Shown: piece after piece, positions 33,329-45,681 of the stretch
How positions within the stretch are numbered: the stretch's first letter is position 1
Layout: each line of letters begins with the position of its first letter
DNA from: Branchiostoma floridae
Taxonomy: Eukaryota; Chordata; Leptocardii; Amphioxiformes; Branchiostomatidae
Length of the DNA: 64,000 bases
Direction of reading: 5' to 3'
NCBI RefSeq assembly: GCF_000003815.2
Contig: NC_049984.1
Coordinates: forward strand, 19,059,309-19,123,308
The notes under the pieces: generated by a model
Databases searched by the model: none
What the model was told of the DNA's origin: nothing
What the model saw: only the letters and a program-made list of their open reading frames with translations
Translations under genes and position numbers: made by a program

Positions 33329-33951
33329 AGTGAAGCCGTCCTAGGAGTGTGTTTGGCTACTGTACCAGAGGATCTTGTTGGAGATTATGAATAATCACAA
33401 AAGAGTACGTTGACAATCGACTCAAGACGAATCCATGTCTTCTAAGGGTTGCTCAAGTTGCCCCTTATTGGGCCATCTCACTTCTTTTCCTCTTAAGGCC
33501 TAGAGTTCTTGCTGACGACGCTAGTACGTCAAACAGGGAAAGCGCGCGAAACAACTTTACACCCTTAGGGAATTCATGATGGAGTGAAGTGGTCTATAAC
33601 CAGGTCAGCAGGGTAATACCATGGAGTGGCGCATCGGAACACAAACTGTTTTCTAGCAGGACTCACAACAGATCCACTCTCCATGGAGGGGAGGTTGGGA
33701 GAATATTGATGTGATTTTACAACCCAATGTGTAACGCTGTGACGACGGAAGAGCGAAGGGGAACATAAATTGCCGAGATGACAGCATATAAGGCGCCATT
33801 CTTCTGATCCTCTGATCTATTATGCAGATGTCCGTATGTTCAAGCGTGGGAGGCGGTTGTATATCATTCGTCTAGCACGTGGATTCGCTCGAAACACCGG
33901 CAAATCAAAAATCCATTATATTCCACACGACTTCGCCATTCCGACTTGACG

Positions 33952-36900
33952 ATGTCTTCGTGGCATTGCGGTTCGGCTTTCCGTCTGTTGGGCACCGTCT
34001 TCATGGTGGCTCTAGCCGTTGGTGCCGCCGTTATGGAGGAGGGGAGCACGGGGGCACCAAGTGAAGAAGGCACAGGTGAAGAATCAGAAGATAAGGGAGT
34101 CACGATGATCACCGAGCTCCCTGCAACTCACAACTGGACTGCTACGCCGAAACAGTCAGGTAGGCCATTTCTTATGGTGTAATAGTTAAATTCTTAGAAG
34201 ACAGATTTTACGAACCAACGCACTACCTAACATCGTAATGCCGATACATTTACCAAACCAAGAAATACAACTTGATCATGGTGTAATAGTTAACATTTTA
34301 AAAGACAGATTTCTCAAACGATTGCACTACCTAAAATCGTAATATCGATATACATATACCAAACCAAGAAATACAACTTGATCCGTACTTTCAATAATTT
34401 GGCAGCACCACAATCTGAATGCACCAGACACTGCCAAGATGCACTTTCAGCCCCTTAATGGTACTTACAGACGCTCTGTGGAGCATATTGAAGACAGCTC
34501 CATGTTAGACAGCTGTATGGTTTAATCCGGGTGCCTATTATCTTTACACAATTCCTCAGGCCAAATATCACGTACAAACTGTTAAGCGCTAAGTAACAGT
34601 TAACCAAGCAGCTGGATAGAATTTGAAAGTCTATCCAGTTACTTATATACTTATGTAACTGTTAGCAGTTGACAGTGTTACCTTGCGTACATTATTACCT
34701 GGACGCAGTGTTCTAGTCAGCCTGAATTTTTTTCTGGCCCCTGGATTTTGAATGGAAATCCCGTCGAAGGTGCGGATGTATGCTCTACGGAAAAATTTTA
34801 AAATCTAAGCCCTATGAAATGCTATTTCCTTCATTTTGAAGGGCAAATTTTGCCGGCAGACTCAGTTTGGTTCAATTAGCATCTTTACATGTCGGTTTTT
34901 GTCTGTCACGGGGGACGGAATGGGCAATATTTTGTCTGTCCCCAGTAGCAGAATTTCGTCAAAGAACGGAAGGACAGACGCTGACTAAAACCCTGCCTGG
35001 ATGTCTAACCTTCATCTAAATACCTACAAGCCGGGTCATAACCCTTCACACATTTCATGGGGAAGTGAGGCACCATCAATGCCGACTACAATATGTTCTG
35101 ACATCTACATTTGATGTATTGGGCCCATCCAGTGAAACCATGAATATCTTAGTACTGCACATCGGAAATCGAGACCTAGATGCTTTCTATTCTCATGGAG
35201 TGATTTTTAAACATGGGGGGAGCGAAATAGTCTTTGAAAAGCAAGAGATGACTTTTGCTGGCGTGTATACATACCTATACGGTTATAAACTTACTATCAG
35301 TATCATATTAGTAACATTGCAGACGGAACACCTTTTGTAATGTTATTACACACATGAAATTTAATGGCCTCCACGAAAATTCCTGTCTTCAAGGGGATGG
35401 AATTCATTAAACCATATCACATCAAACCATATCAAATATCATAGCTGTGAGCACCCTATCGCTATCCATATCACTGTTGCGCAAGTAAGCAGTCTGAGCT
35501 CAAACGCACTGTGTAATCGTACTACATGCATGCAGGCGCATGCCGTTACGGACAACCACTGCTCTGTTGGTGTTGTTTTTCAAGAGAAAAGAAATAAGTA
35601 CAATGGCACAGATACAAATCAGTCTAATGAAGAAAAGATAGTGTCAGGAAATGAAAATAGCAATTATAATAGTTCATATCAAGTATGAAGTACTCTGCTC
35701 TTGTTCGCTTTTAGGTCTTCAGACAACATAAGGCTTGCTAGCGCTCCATGTGCATCGAGAAATAAATTAGATGGATACGATATTGAAGAAGAATACTTTC
35801 TTACCGTAGGAATGATAAATGGGAAATATTGCACCATTTCATCAGTCTGATATGATATATGTGAAAATTATTCCCAATGCATATTGACTCTTAAATCATA
35901 CAAAAATCAACCAAGATGATCTCACGATCGCAAGTACCGTATTAATGGGACCCTAGGGATATCACAAAACGTTGGCAGACGTTTGGCGACTAATTTCTCG
36001 GCGGGTACCAGATTCACATGTGCACGCGTCAATGAGCAGTGTAACCATGCTGAACATTAAAGACATATGACATTGGAAGCGGCACAAATGCTGTAGGCGT
36101 CTTTCCTGGAAAGGTGGTATCTCACTGCACTTGGGGCACCGGTGTGGCACTGTGGGGTTCGAAAGATTACTCAACGAATTTTAGAGATAAAAAAAACTTT
36201 CATACGTTTTGTGCATTTTGTTGTCTTCTAAGTCATGTACATTTACGTATTGCGCAATATCTAAATCATAAAAAGTCGGCAAAAATAACACAACAGTGCC
36301 ACAGTGAACGAACCCCGCAGTGCCGCACCGGTGCCCCAAGTCAAGTGCAGTGAGATACCACATAAAGTTAACTTTCCCACATAAAGTTAACATACTTGCG
36401 CAACAATGATATGGATAGCGACCGGGTGCTTACAGCTCTGATATTTGATATGGTTTGGTGTGATATGGTTTAATAAATTCCACCCCCTCCACGCCATGAA
36501 TGTTCGCAATAACATGACAAAAGACATGTTCCGTCTGCATACCGTTAGTAAGTTTATAACCGTATCACGCGGGTACATATACACTCAATAATACATTTCT
36601 TAATTTGAGTAGTTGTTTTTGAGTGTTTTCCCCTTAAATACCAAGTTGCAGCCGATCCAAAAATAGCAAGAACGTGTAACGCAAAAGAGATCATATGTGA
36701 TATGATCACTTCTGTTAGTGATGGCCGGCTTTGTAGAAGTTGGCAAACTTTTCCTTAACAATAACCGATACACACCATTAAGAGGCAGTTTTGAGTGGAT
36801 ACAAAAAGCCCGGAAAACGGCTTAGGAGTGAGGAATGGCACGCTGTAAGTAAACTTTAACGCGCGTTCCGCCCACTTAGCGTGACAATTGTTGTGCCTGT

Positions 36901-39900
36901 AGGATTATTACAAAAACCTGTAATGCACAGATCATTTATGGAAAGGCTTACGGCCTGTTAAAAGCCATTACAGAGAAGATAGATTGACTATATTTTGATT
37001 ACCATATCTCGGACCACTTAGCTGATGCGGTGTGGCGTCACCAGAGCGGGAGTATGACTATTCATCACACAGGGCTGTCAGATCTGGAAACTTTTTCTGC
37101 CTTCAGTTAATGGTCGAACTGTCTGTACGCTGTTTTCAACAGGCAGTTAAACAGTGCCTTGACTGGCATGACCCCAGTACTGCCAATAGTCCAAAGGGCA
37201 ACTGCTTCGATTTTTCACTGTCATCCAACATAAGAGAAGAACGTACGTTTCATTAAGAATCTATTCACCCAACCACAACCATACCCATTCATCTTGTGAT
37301 TTCTGGTACCGTTCTTTCCAGGTCGCTGGTTGGATGTCACGGTGGCAGCGCACCTGGAAAGTTTTGGGTCGGTGTCAGAGGAAACAATGGTGAGATACCC
37401 TTTTACTCACCATACTCTGAGGCAGACCGAACCATACCAGGTAGACCTTTGTGCAACTTAAAGTCGACTCCTTTTGTGTATTTTTGTCTGCAAAATAAAC
37501 GTTCCTTATTCCACTTACATCATACACATAAAATATTACCCATAACTTTATAGGTATGTGTGAGAAACCTTATAATATCCATTAGCTCACTGGTGAATGT
37601 GATCAATCACTGTAATGTGGTCAATCACTGGTCATCTCAACTTGCTAGGTCCCATGTAGTTTATTTTCAGGTATCTCCCGATATCTCTCAGTTTTCCACG
37701 TATTCCCAAATACACAGAAATCATTCACTTTTATCACTGCACCTTCAGCTATTTGCTATTGATTAATTGGCCTAGTTGTGAATCTTACGGCGTTCATCGC
37801 CAGGAAGAACGCAGTTGATCAAACTGTTTGATCTATCATCTGGCCATTGAGGCTATAGGGAACAATTGGCCTATTTCAGAAGTTATTGGCATGTTATTAA
37901 CGATAACGACTACGTGTCAGAAACTATTTGCTATTCAATCTTATCTCCTACTGGTGTATGGAGGATGGGGAATGGATTTCTGCCCCAAGATGATATTCAA
38001 TTAGCGAGTGATAGTGTGCCTCTTTGATGGCAAACCAATATTCTAGGTCATCTTTCAAGCACTTGTTACATTGGAGTCTACAGTAACTATCAGCGATCAT
38101 TTTCTGTGATAAGTAGTGGTGAGTGCTTCAGCGGCCACACAAAAGCTTTAAATGGGTCAGCGGCGTCCAAAGGACTAGACTAATGTACCTAATTTCCCAG
38201 CGTAAATGTGTTTCATTTTCAAAATCATGGCTAATTGAATGTACGGTCTCAAAGTAAACGAAAAGTAACGGAGTGTAAACCACTTATTTCTAATCAACTA
38301 TAAGGGACTGTGCTTACAATTGTGGGGTTCGACTTCTTCTTTTACGGTAGTGACAATGAATTGACTTATGTTATTTTATTTTATTCATATATCTTTTGTG
38401 AATATTAGGCAAAAATCACAGTTTGCTTATATAAAGCCTTCTACTAAAAACATAATGAGCATAAAACAAGAGTAGTAAACAACATACATAGTATATATAT
38501 ACAAAATGGATAACAGAAAGGTAACTTTAGACAAGACAAGTTGGTACTAAATCAATTAGGAGAATCTAAATGCAAATTGATATAAGTATGAACAATGTCA
38601 AAGATATTACAGTTTTGTAAATGTGAAAGAGACGTTGACTAATGTTTTGCATAATGATGGGTTTTGTCAGAAACATTTATCTTTGGTGATCTTTTAAATA
38701 TAGTAAAAGCTTTGGGAACCTATGTCAGCTGTTTGAAATTATCTGACTCCTTCTGTCTCGTAGTGAGTAAAGTAGCAAATTGAAAGGGTTTATTTACATG
38801 TACCAGTTCTCCCAGTAGCCTTGTGCATCCCCATGAGCTACTACACCCCAGTTGAAGATTCCTGACCATGACAAATGTTTTCCTCCTTAGAAATTCCAAT
38901 GAAAGTGAAGAAATGTGTAGATCAAGCATTTTGGGACGTCTAAGGTGTCAGGTATATTTATCACAGCAGCCCACTGTGTATAACAGTCTCTTGTAGTAAA
39001 CAGCACCAAAGGCAAACAATCACTGGCATCGACCCCCGATTCCATGTCGTGAGCAGAAAGAACAAAGAGTACTAGAATCAATAAAGAAACTTCTTATGTG
39101 CTTCCGATTGAAGTCATTGTTAAGTTCCCAACGCTCATATTCCCTAGCCTTTTTAAAAGTATCAAAAGTCACACCTCATTGTATTATTGTTTTGCCATTT
39201 TATGCTCTCAAATATCTCTTCAATAGTCAGTGGAATTTACTGCAGTAATTGTAACACCATTGGCAGATAATATCTTTTCAGAAACACCAAAGCCGGAAAA
39301 GGGAATATGGATTCTCTTGAAAAGAAGAATTCCTGTGAAGTGGGATAAAGGACTCTTTTGAAGCGAGAAATTAAAAACGAAGTATGGTTCACCAAACTTG
39401 ACATTTGTAGAAAGGTCCCCAGCTCATATTACCAGTTCCGGCAGCTTTGTCGACTGCATGTAACAAACTGCTAGTATCTAGACAAGAGGGATTTGTTGAG
39501 TTAATAAGCAGGGATTTGGGAGTTCTGATTATCAACATATTTCTGCTGTGAATCATTGCCAAATCCTCGTTCTTATTAGGTTTAAATCCGGGCTTTTACG
39601 CGGCAGTGGTTCTGAAAACGTGCCAATTAGCCGTGGCAATACGCATTTAATTACGTTATCTGACTCTCTTGCCTCACGGCTTGGAATAGAATCTAAAAGT
39701 TAATTTCTTTTTGACGAAACGGAGCCTTCCGATTGAAGTCATTGTTAAGTTCTCAACGCTCATATTTCCTAAGCATCAAAAGTCACAAATTATTGTATTA
39801 TTGTTATGTCATTTTATGCTCTCAAGTATCTCGACTAACTACAGTCATTGTAACGCTACTGGCAGATCATATCTATTCATAAGCACCATGCACCAATGGG

Positions 39901-42900
39901 AATACGAATTCTCTTCAAAAGAATAATTCCTTTGAAGTGGGATAAAGAACTCTTTCGAAGTGAGAAAACGACGTGTGGTTCATTAAACTTGACATTTGTA
40001 GAAAGGTCCTCAGCTCATATTACCAGTTCCGGCAGCTTTGTCGACTGCATGTAACAAACTGCGGTATCTAGACAAGAGGGATTTGTTGAGTTAATAAGTA
40101 AGGATTTGGGAGTTCTGATTATTAACGCATTTCTGCTGTGAATTATTGCCAATCAGATGCTGTTATTAGCTTTAAATTGGCTTTTTACACGGCAGTGGTT
40201 CTGAAAACGTGCCAATACGCATTACGTTATCTAACTCTATTGCCTCAAGGCTTGAAGCAGGATCTTCAAAGGATCTTCAAAAGATTTCGAGGAAATGGAG
40301 CCAAGAACCCGTGCAAGTTTTTATACTTCACGCGCCTTTCTTTTTTCTCGTTATATCTTTCTGTGTTAAATATCCATATGGATTCTCTAGGATTTCAAGG
40401 TAGAGATGGTGCTTATACAAGAGTGGAAAGACGACCGTCTTTACGAACTTCTCACCGGGAAGAACTGGCTATCGCTGTCTCCTGATGTTACCCTCTGGTC
40501 GCCGCACGTAGACTTCTCCAACGCGAAGAATGTCCAGGCTTTTACCTTCGAGAAGGAATCCCACCAGGCTGTTAACACATGGATATCACCACAGGGACTC
40601 GTCAACCATCAACTAAAGTGATGAACCTTTTGTACTTTAAGTCTTGACCCATCGTGTATCAGTTACGATGCATTTAGAAACCAATGAAGCAAACATCAAC
40701 TAATGTCAGGAAAAGTACGTGTTGTAGCTAGATTAATGTGCCGTTGGTTGATATCTGTATCATTGAACCTGCAAGTATTTCGTTTTTGTAGAGCCTTCGT
40801 GAGTGAAAAATGAGTACTAGTCCCCTTGCATCGAATGTTTAACGTTTGTCCTTCACGAATCGTGTATCAGTTACGATGCTTTTAGAAACCAATTAATCAA
40901 CAACTAACGTAAAGAAATTTGTCATAGCTAGATTAATCTACCATTGGCATCCCTATACTTGCATGTATTTCGCTTTCGTAGAGCCCCCGTGTTAGCTAAA
41001 AGGTGCATGCCCCATTGCATTGAACGTTTGTCCTATTGTTCTATCATGAAAATCAGCCCTTGCAACAATTATTGCCATAGTACATTTCAGTAGATTAGAC
41101 AAACGCTTGTTCATTTTGTCACTTGCAGTTAGCCTTCGGGCATCATCAATTACAACTGCCCCCCTCCCCCCTACAGGTTCGGCGTTCTTGTGAGGTGTCT
41201 GATGGACCTCCGCAGATATCCCCTAGACACGCAGGTCTGCACCATAGTCCTGGATGGGTGTAAGTAATCGATACTTTGTCTCCCCAACGTAATTACCTAC
41301 ATCGGTTCCCCATGTAGCAATGTGTCATTCCATTGTCTAGCATTGACTCTGCCGTCACTGAGATAGATTAGAAACACCTGGTATTGACAATGTCTCATGG
41401 CCCGAGACAGTGGCGCCGGGCGAACACACAGAGGTGGTTTGGGTTGATGAATCTCTTGACAGGAAATCTTTCATAAGTTCGGAACATTTTTTATCTTAGT
41501 TATCTTAGGTACTCACAGGTAAACAAAGATAGTTTCTTTTGTGGTATTTCACATGTCAGTGTAAGAGATCAGTAAACAACCATGAGCGGCCAACTTTATT
41601 CTGATTACATGGCCATCAACCGACTGGAATCTAACTCTACCCGTTCATATCAACCTGTTTGTGTGCAGGCTGGAAAAAAGCAGTACATTTCACCAACATC
41701 TTGGCCTCCCGAAGGTTTTCATGAATTAATTGGGATCAACGCTGGTAGCATGTACATACCAAACGTTTAGTAGATGGAGTCGGTCGTCATGATAATGTTA
41801 GGGAGTCGGAATTCTTTATACACAATGGTTTTGCCTCAGATCGCAAATAGGGCATTTTTTAACGGGATTGTTCAAATCAAGGTCATTAGACCACTCCAAA
41901 GCAATGATCGAAGAAGTTGTACAAGGAAATAATTGTACAAGGAGATAGCATTGGACATATGTTGGTAGGTTGTTGACAGGAGAGAAACAGTTGTCGTCGA
42001 GAGAGTTCCATAGTTTGACAGTCCTGCATACTGTACAGTGGATTGTGGATTCAGATGTTGTTGATTCCCACAGTTGAAGGAATCCGCCTGTCCTGGGGCT
42101 TCCCCGGGATCTGGTTGAGAGAAGAGCCGCTGACATCGGACATCACGTCCCTCCACTCACAGTTCCGGCTCAGCCGAGTGGACATCAAGTCCTACGTGAC
42201 ATCCTTCATCCCGTACTCCAAAGGTACTCACAGGAATCTCAGTTTGCTTCATAATATTCAAGCAAATTACCATTCTCACAGTTGCAACTAGGGGGTGGGT
42301 ACCGGTGTGACAGCGATCTCGCCCCCCCGTGATCTCGTCCCCCCGGGGGCGAAATCACTAGCGATCTCGCCCNNNNNNNNNNNNNNNNNNNNNNNNNNNN
42401 NNNNNNNNNNNNNNNNNNNNNNNNNNNNNNNNNNNNNNNNNNNNNNNNNNNNNNNNNNNNNNNNNNNNNNNNTGACATTTTAGAAGTTGATTGGTATAAA
42501 TCACAAAATGCAGTTTCAGAATGATATAAGTACACGAGTTTGATACATAACTCCATTCATAGCATAAATATTAACGTAATTACATGGTAATAAGATAGTT
42601 GAACTTGTTTCAGACAAGGAGGGTTGGGTCCCTTGTATTCCCATTATTGCATATACCTGAGTCTTGACATAATATGTATTTCATTGTATTCACCTGTCCT
42701 CAAGCAACCTATATATCTCCAATATGAAGTCTCTACCATGAAGTGACCACAAAAGAACTATGTAATGTCTTTATTAATTATGCAAATATTAGGTATTAAT
42801 TAGAATAACGCACATTTTGGTATATGCACCTGGCCAAGGGATATCTTCACCTCCAACATGACTGTTTTTTCTAGTATTTAGGAACTGATGCATTTACCCG

Positions 42901-45644
42901 TGTTTCTTAAGACTGGTACTTTACCAGTGTTTGTGTAGCATTTAGCAACAGCTATATCAACCTGCGCGTAGATAGTGTTTATAATGAGATACTATTATTA
43001 GTATTATTCACGTGTGTTTTTGTTAGTGCTTTGGAAATGTTTCCAGCACAAGAAAGAAAACACTGTGACAAATTGAAAACATATAGCTGACGTATTCCGT
43101 ACCATAGACGGTGTTGATTTATACGTTCGCAGTAGCACTGTTTTTATGCCACCTCAGCTGCAAAAATTCTCTTTTTCATTTCAATGTCATGTTTGCACCG
43201 AACAATATAGTATCGATTTTCGAGGTATGACATCTTACAGTACGGTAATAAGGTGCCATATAGGTACCAGGTAACACACCATATACGTTACTCCCCAGGT
43301 GCAGTATAGTACCAGGTAGCGCACCTGTAATATGTAGTAACCAGCTGCTTTGGGGGGGGGGGGCGAAAACGCTAAAGGGGGGCGAAAACGCTAGTGATCT
43401 CGCCCCCCGGGGGGGCGAGATCGCTGGGGGGGCGAGATCGCTGTCACACCGGTACCGGTACAAAACCGTTTATTTCTTGTTGGACAGGTCCAGAAAAACA
43501 GGACCTGAAAGAATCAGTGGCCCGGATGTTGGACCGATTAGAAAGTGAACAGATCATACCGGCAGGCGTTCACTTGTTAAGAGGCTAATCAATCTTTAGT
43601 CCAAGAAAATAACAAGAGCCAAGTAGAGGAGGGTTGAGAGCTAAAATTCAACAGTCCAACTTGGTTTAACTTAACAGATATCTCTGTCAGCGTATGATTC
43701 GAAATTCTGGTTGTTTCATCAGGGAAAGGATGTACCTACTCCACTGTCTCATGTGACTACGCCGCCGCGGAAACGTGCTTCTCCAGCCAGCTGCGGTCCT
43801 GTGTCATACGGACGGACAACCACGAGTGCGGGTTCTGTACCCGGTTTGCTGGAGACTGCAGCAAGCAAACACAAAACTGCAGTCTATTGTACAAAGGTCA
43901 GTAGATGATTCCTTCTATGTGCATGTACGAGTTTTTGCGCGATTAAATCATGTAAGTGCCAAGTTAGGCTTAGGTCCCATTTCCGAAACAGGGCCAGGCC
44001 GGGATGTCTGCGGAAGCGAAAAATAAAAGTGCTTACCAATTGCAAGGAATGTACACATATTATGCTCCTGACAAGTTCTGTGTGTTTTGGTGCTTTTCTT
44101 ATAATATTTCCGAAAGCTACCCGGCCGGGTCCCGGGTTGGGAATTGGGACCTAGGCCTTAGTAGTCGACACAGAACGTTACTCTTAGGGTGCTGTACTTT
44201 GATTACATGCCATACATGGATATGGTATTCCAAAATCTTTGGCAGTTGTAACAGCCGATCCAAACCCACCTGGGTCTTGCTGACATGTCCTTAGTGCTGA
44301 AAATGCCTTCCTACTCACGAACAGCTGACAGGTTCACCTATACCGCCTTGGAGATCCAGCTGGTCCTACAGCGTCGTCTGTCCTACCACCTGCTGCAGAT
44401 GTACATCCCGTCAGGTGCCATCGTCGTCATGTCCTGGGTCTCCTTCTGGATCGACCCGCGCTCCGTACCGGCTCGGGTCGGCCTCGGCATCACCACCGTA
44501 CTGACCATGACTTCCCAGAGCACCCGCACCGCGCCCATGCCGCAGGTTTGTTACTCTGTGACTGGAGGGTAACCTCCGTCGACAAAGTATTGAGAACGGT
44601 TAGTGTGTTGAGTGTTCGCACATATAACTCTATGTTCCGTTTATCGCATTCGTATGTGGTTTGGCATGTCGTCTGCACTCATAATCAGTTGTGAAATGAT
44701 GCACGTTCTATTTTTTTCGCGGTAACTGTTGTTATAATCGATGTAACGTTAATAATTTCAGAAATTACCCCTATATTTTTTCGGTATTGTGGAACAGGCA
44801 ATGTTGTTTCGGCGTTTGGTAATCAGCTTACCTACAAGCAGATAGGGTGAGTTATGTGAACAGATGTCACAGACTATAATTGCGACACAACGTGTGTTAG
44901 CTACGGTCGCTTGTTTTGTTTGTTTGTTTATTTATTCGCACAAAATACATGAATTATATAATTTCTTTCTTGTCCATACAAATGAAGTGAGTATTGCCCA
45001 TAAAGTACGATTATCATGGTTTTACTATTTTGATAGACCCATACCATGGCGAGAAGTATTTACAGCTTTGTCTAAATGTACTATTGACCCCAATGCTCGG
45101 TATTTTCAGTACCGTTTACTTTATAAATTCTTACCATGCAACAAAGTTTTAAAACTTTGGAATTTAATTGAATCTAGTACCTGTTCTTTCTGCCAAAGTG
45201 ATGAAGAATCTTACATTCATATCTTCTGGGAATGCCCTCATGTGATATCTTTTTGGAACAATGTACAAACTTGGCTAAAACAAGAAATAAGCTTGACTTT
45301 AGAATTAAATTCCTTTGTTGTTATGTTTGGAGATCTATCTTTAAGTGCACCCCCTTTAAAAAACTTGATTATATTATTGGGTAAGATTTTCATATTCCGT
45401 TCCCGACGCTTTAAGATTCTAAATTTCCAGTCCTTTAAAACACTTACATCGGTATTTCAAAAGACAGAATGTCTTATTGCGTCTCGGAGGGGGAAGCTGG
45501 AGAAGCATCGGGGTAAGTGGGGAACTTTGTGCTTATGATTTCGCTTTTTTGTTGTTGATATATATTTGCAGTTTGCTTAATTCTGATATTTAAATGTATG
45601 ATTTCGCTTAGTTTGGTTACTTTATGCTGTAAAAAATTTATGGG

Positions 45645-45681
<37 letters not shown>

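Larger units (their letters stand above)
31591..33951. other. Intergenic region between elongase and Cys-loop channel
   Basis: The two genes are divergent. It holds a large inverted-repeat element (31665-31920), a MITE at 32719-32935 and another at 33174-33328. A TATA-like 'gcatataaggcgcc' at 33784-33797 lies about 160 bp before the channel ATG and could be its promoter. No further gene seen. Confidence 0.5.
34160..37321. other. Intron 1 of the Cys-loop channel
   Basis: About 3.2 kb with a large inverted repeat (arms 35266-35489 and 36391-36586), a MITE at 36111-36362, and a short local duplication near 34185-34385 (ttcttagaagacagatttt / ttttaaaagacagattt). No missing N-terminal channel exon could be identified with confidence. 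Confidence 0.5.

Noticed and set aside
35090-35160. Intron-1 text VLTSTFDVLGPSSETM resembling the channel's SFGSVSEETM exon
   Set aside because: Only a short match, no acceptor before it and no GT donor after ATG; probably chance or a very old relic.
42239-42556. Open frames that run through the N gap
   Set aside because: They are artefacts of translating N as X and of the GC-rich repeats on both sides.
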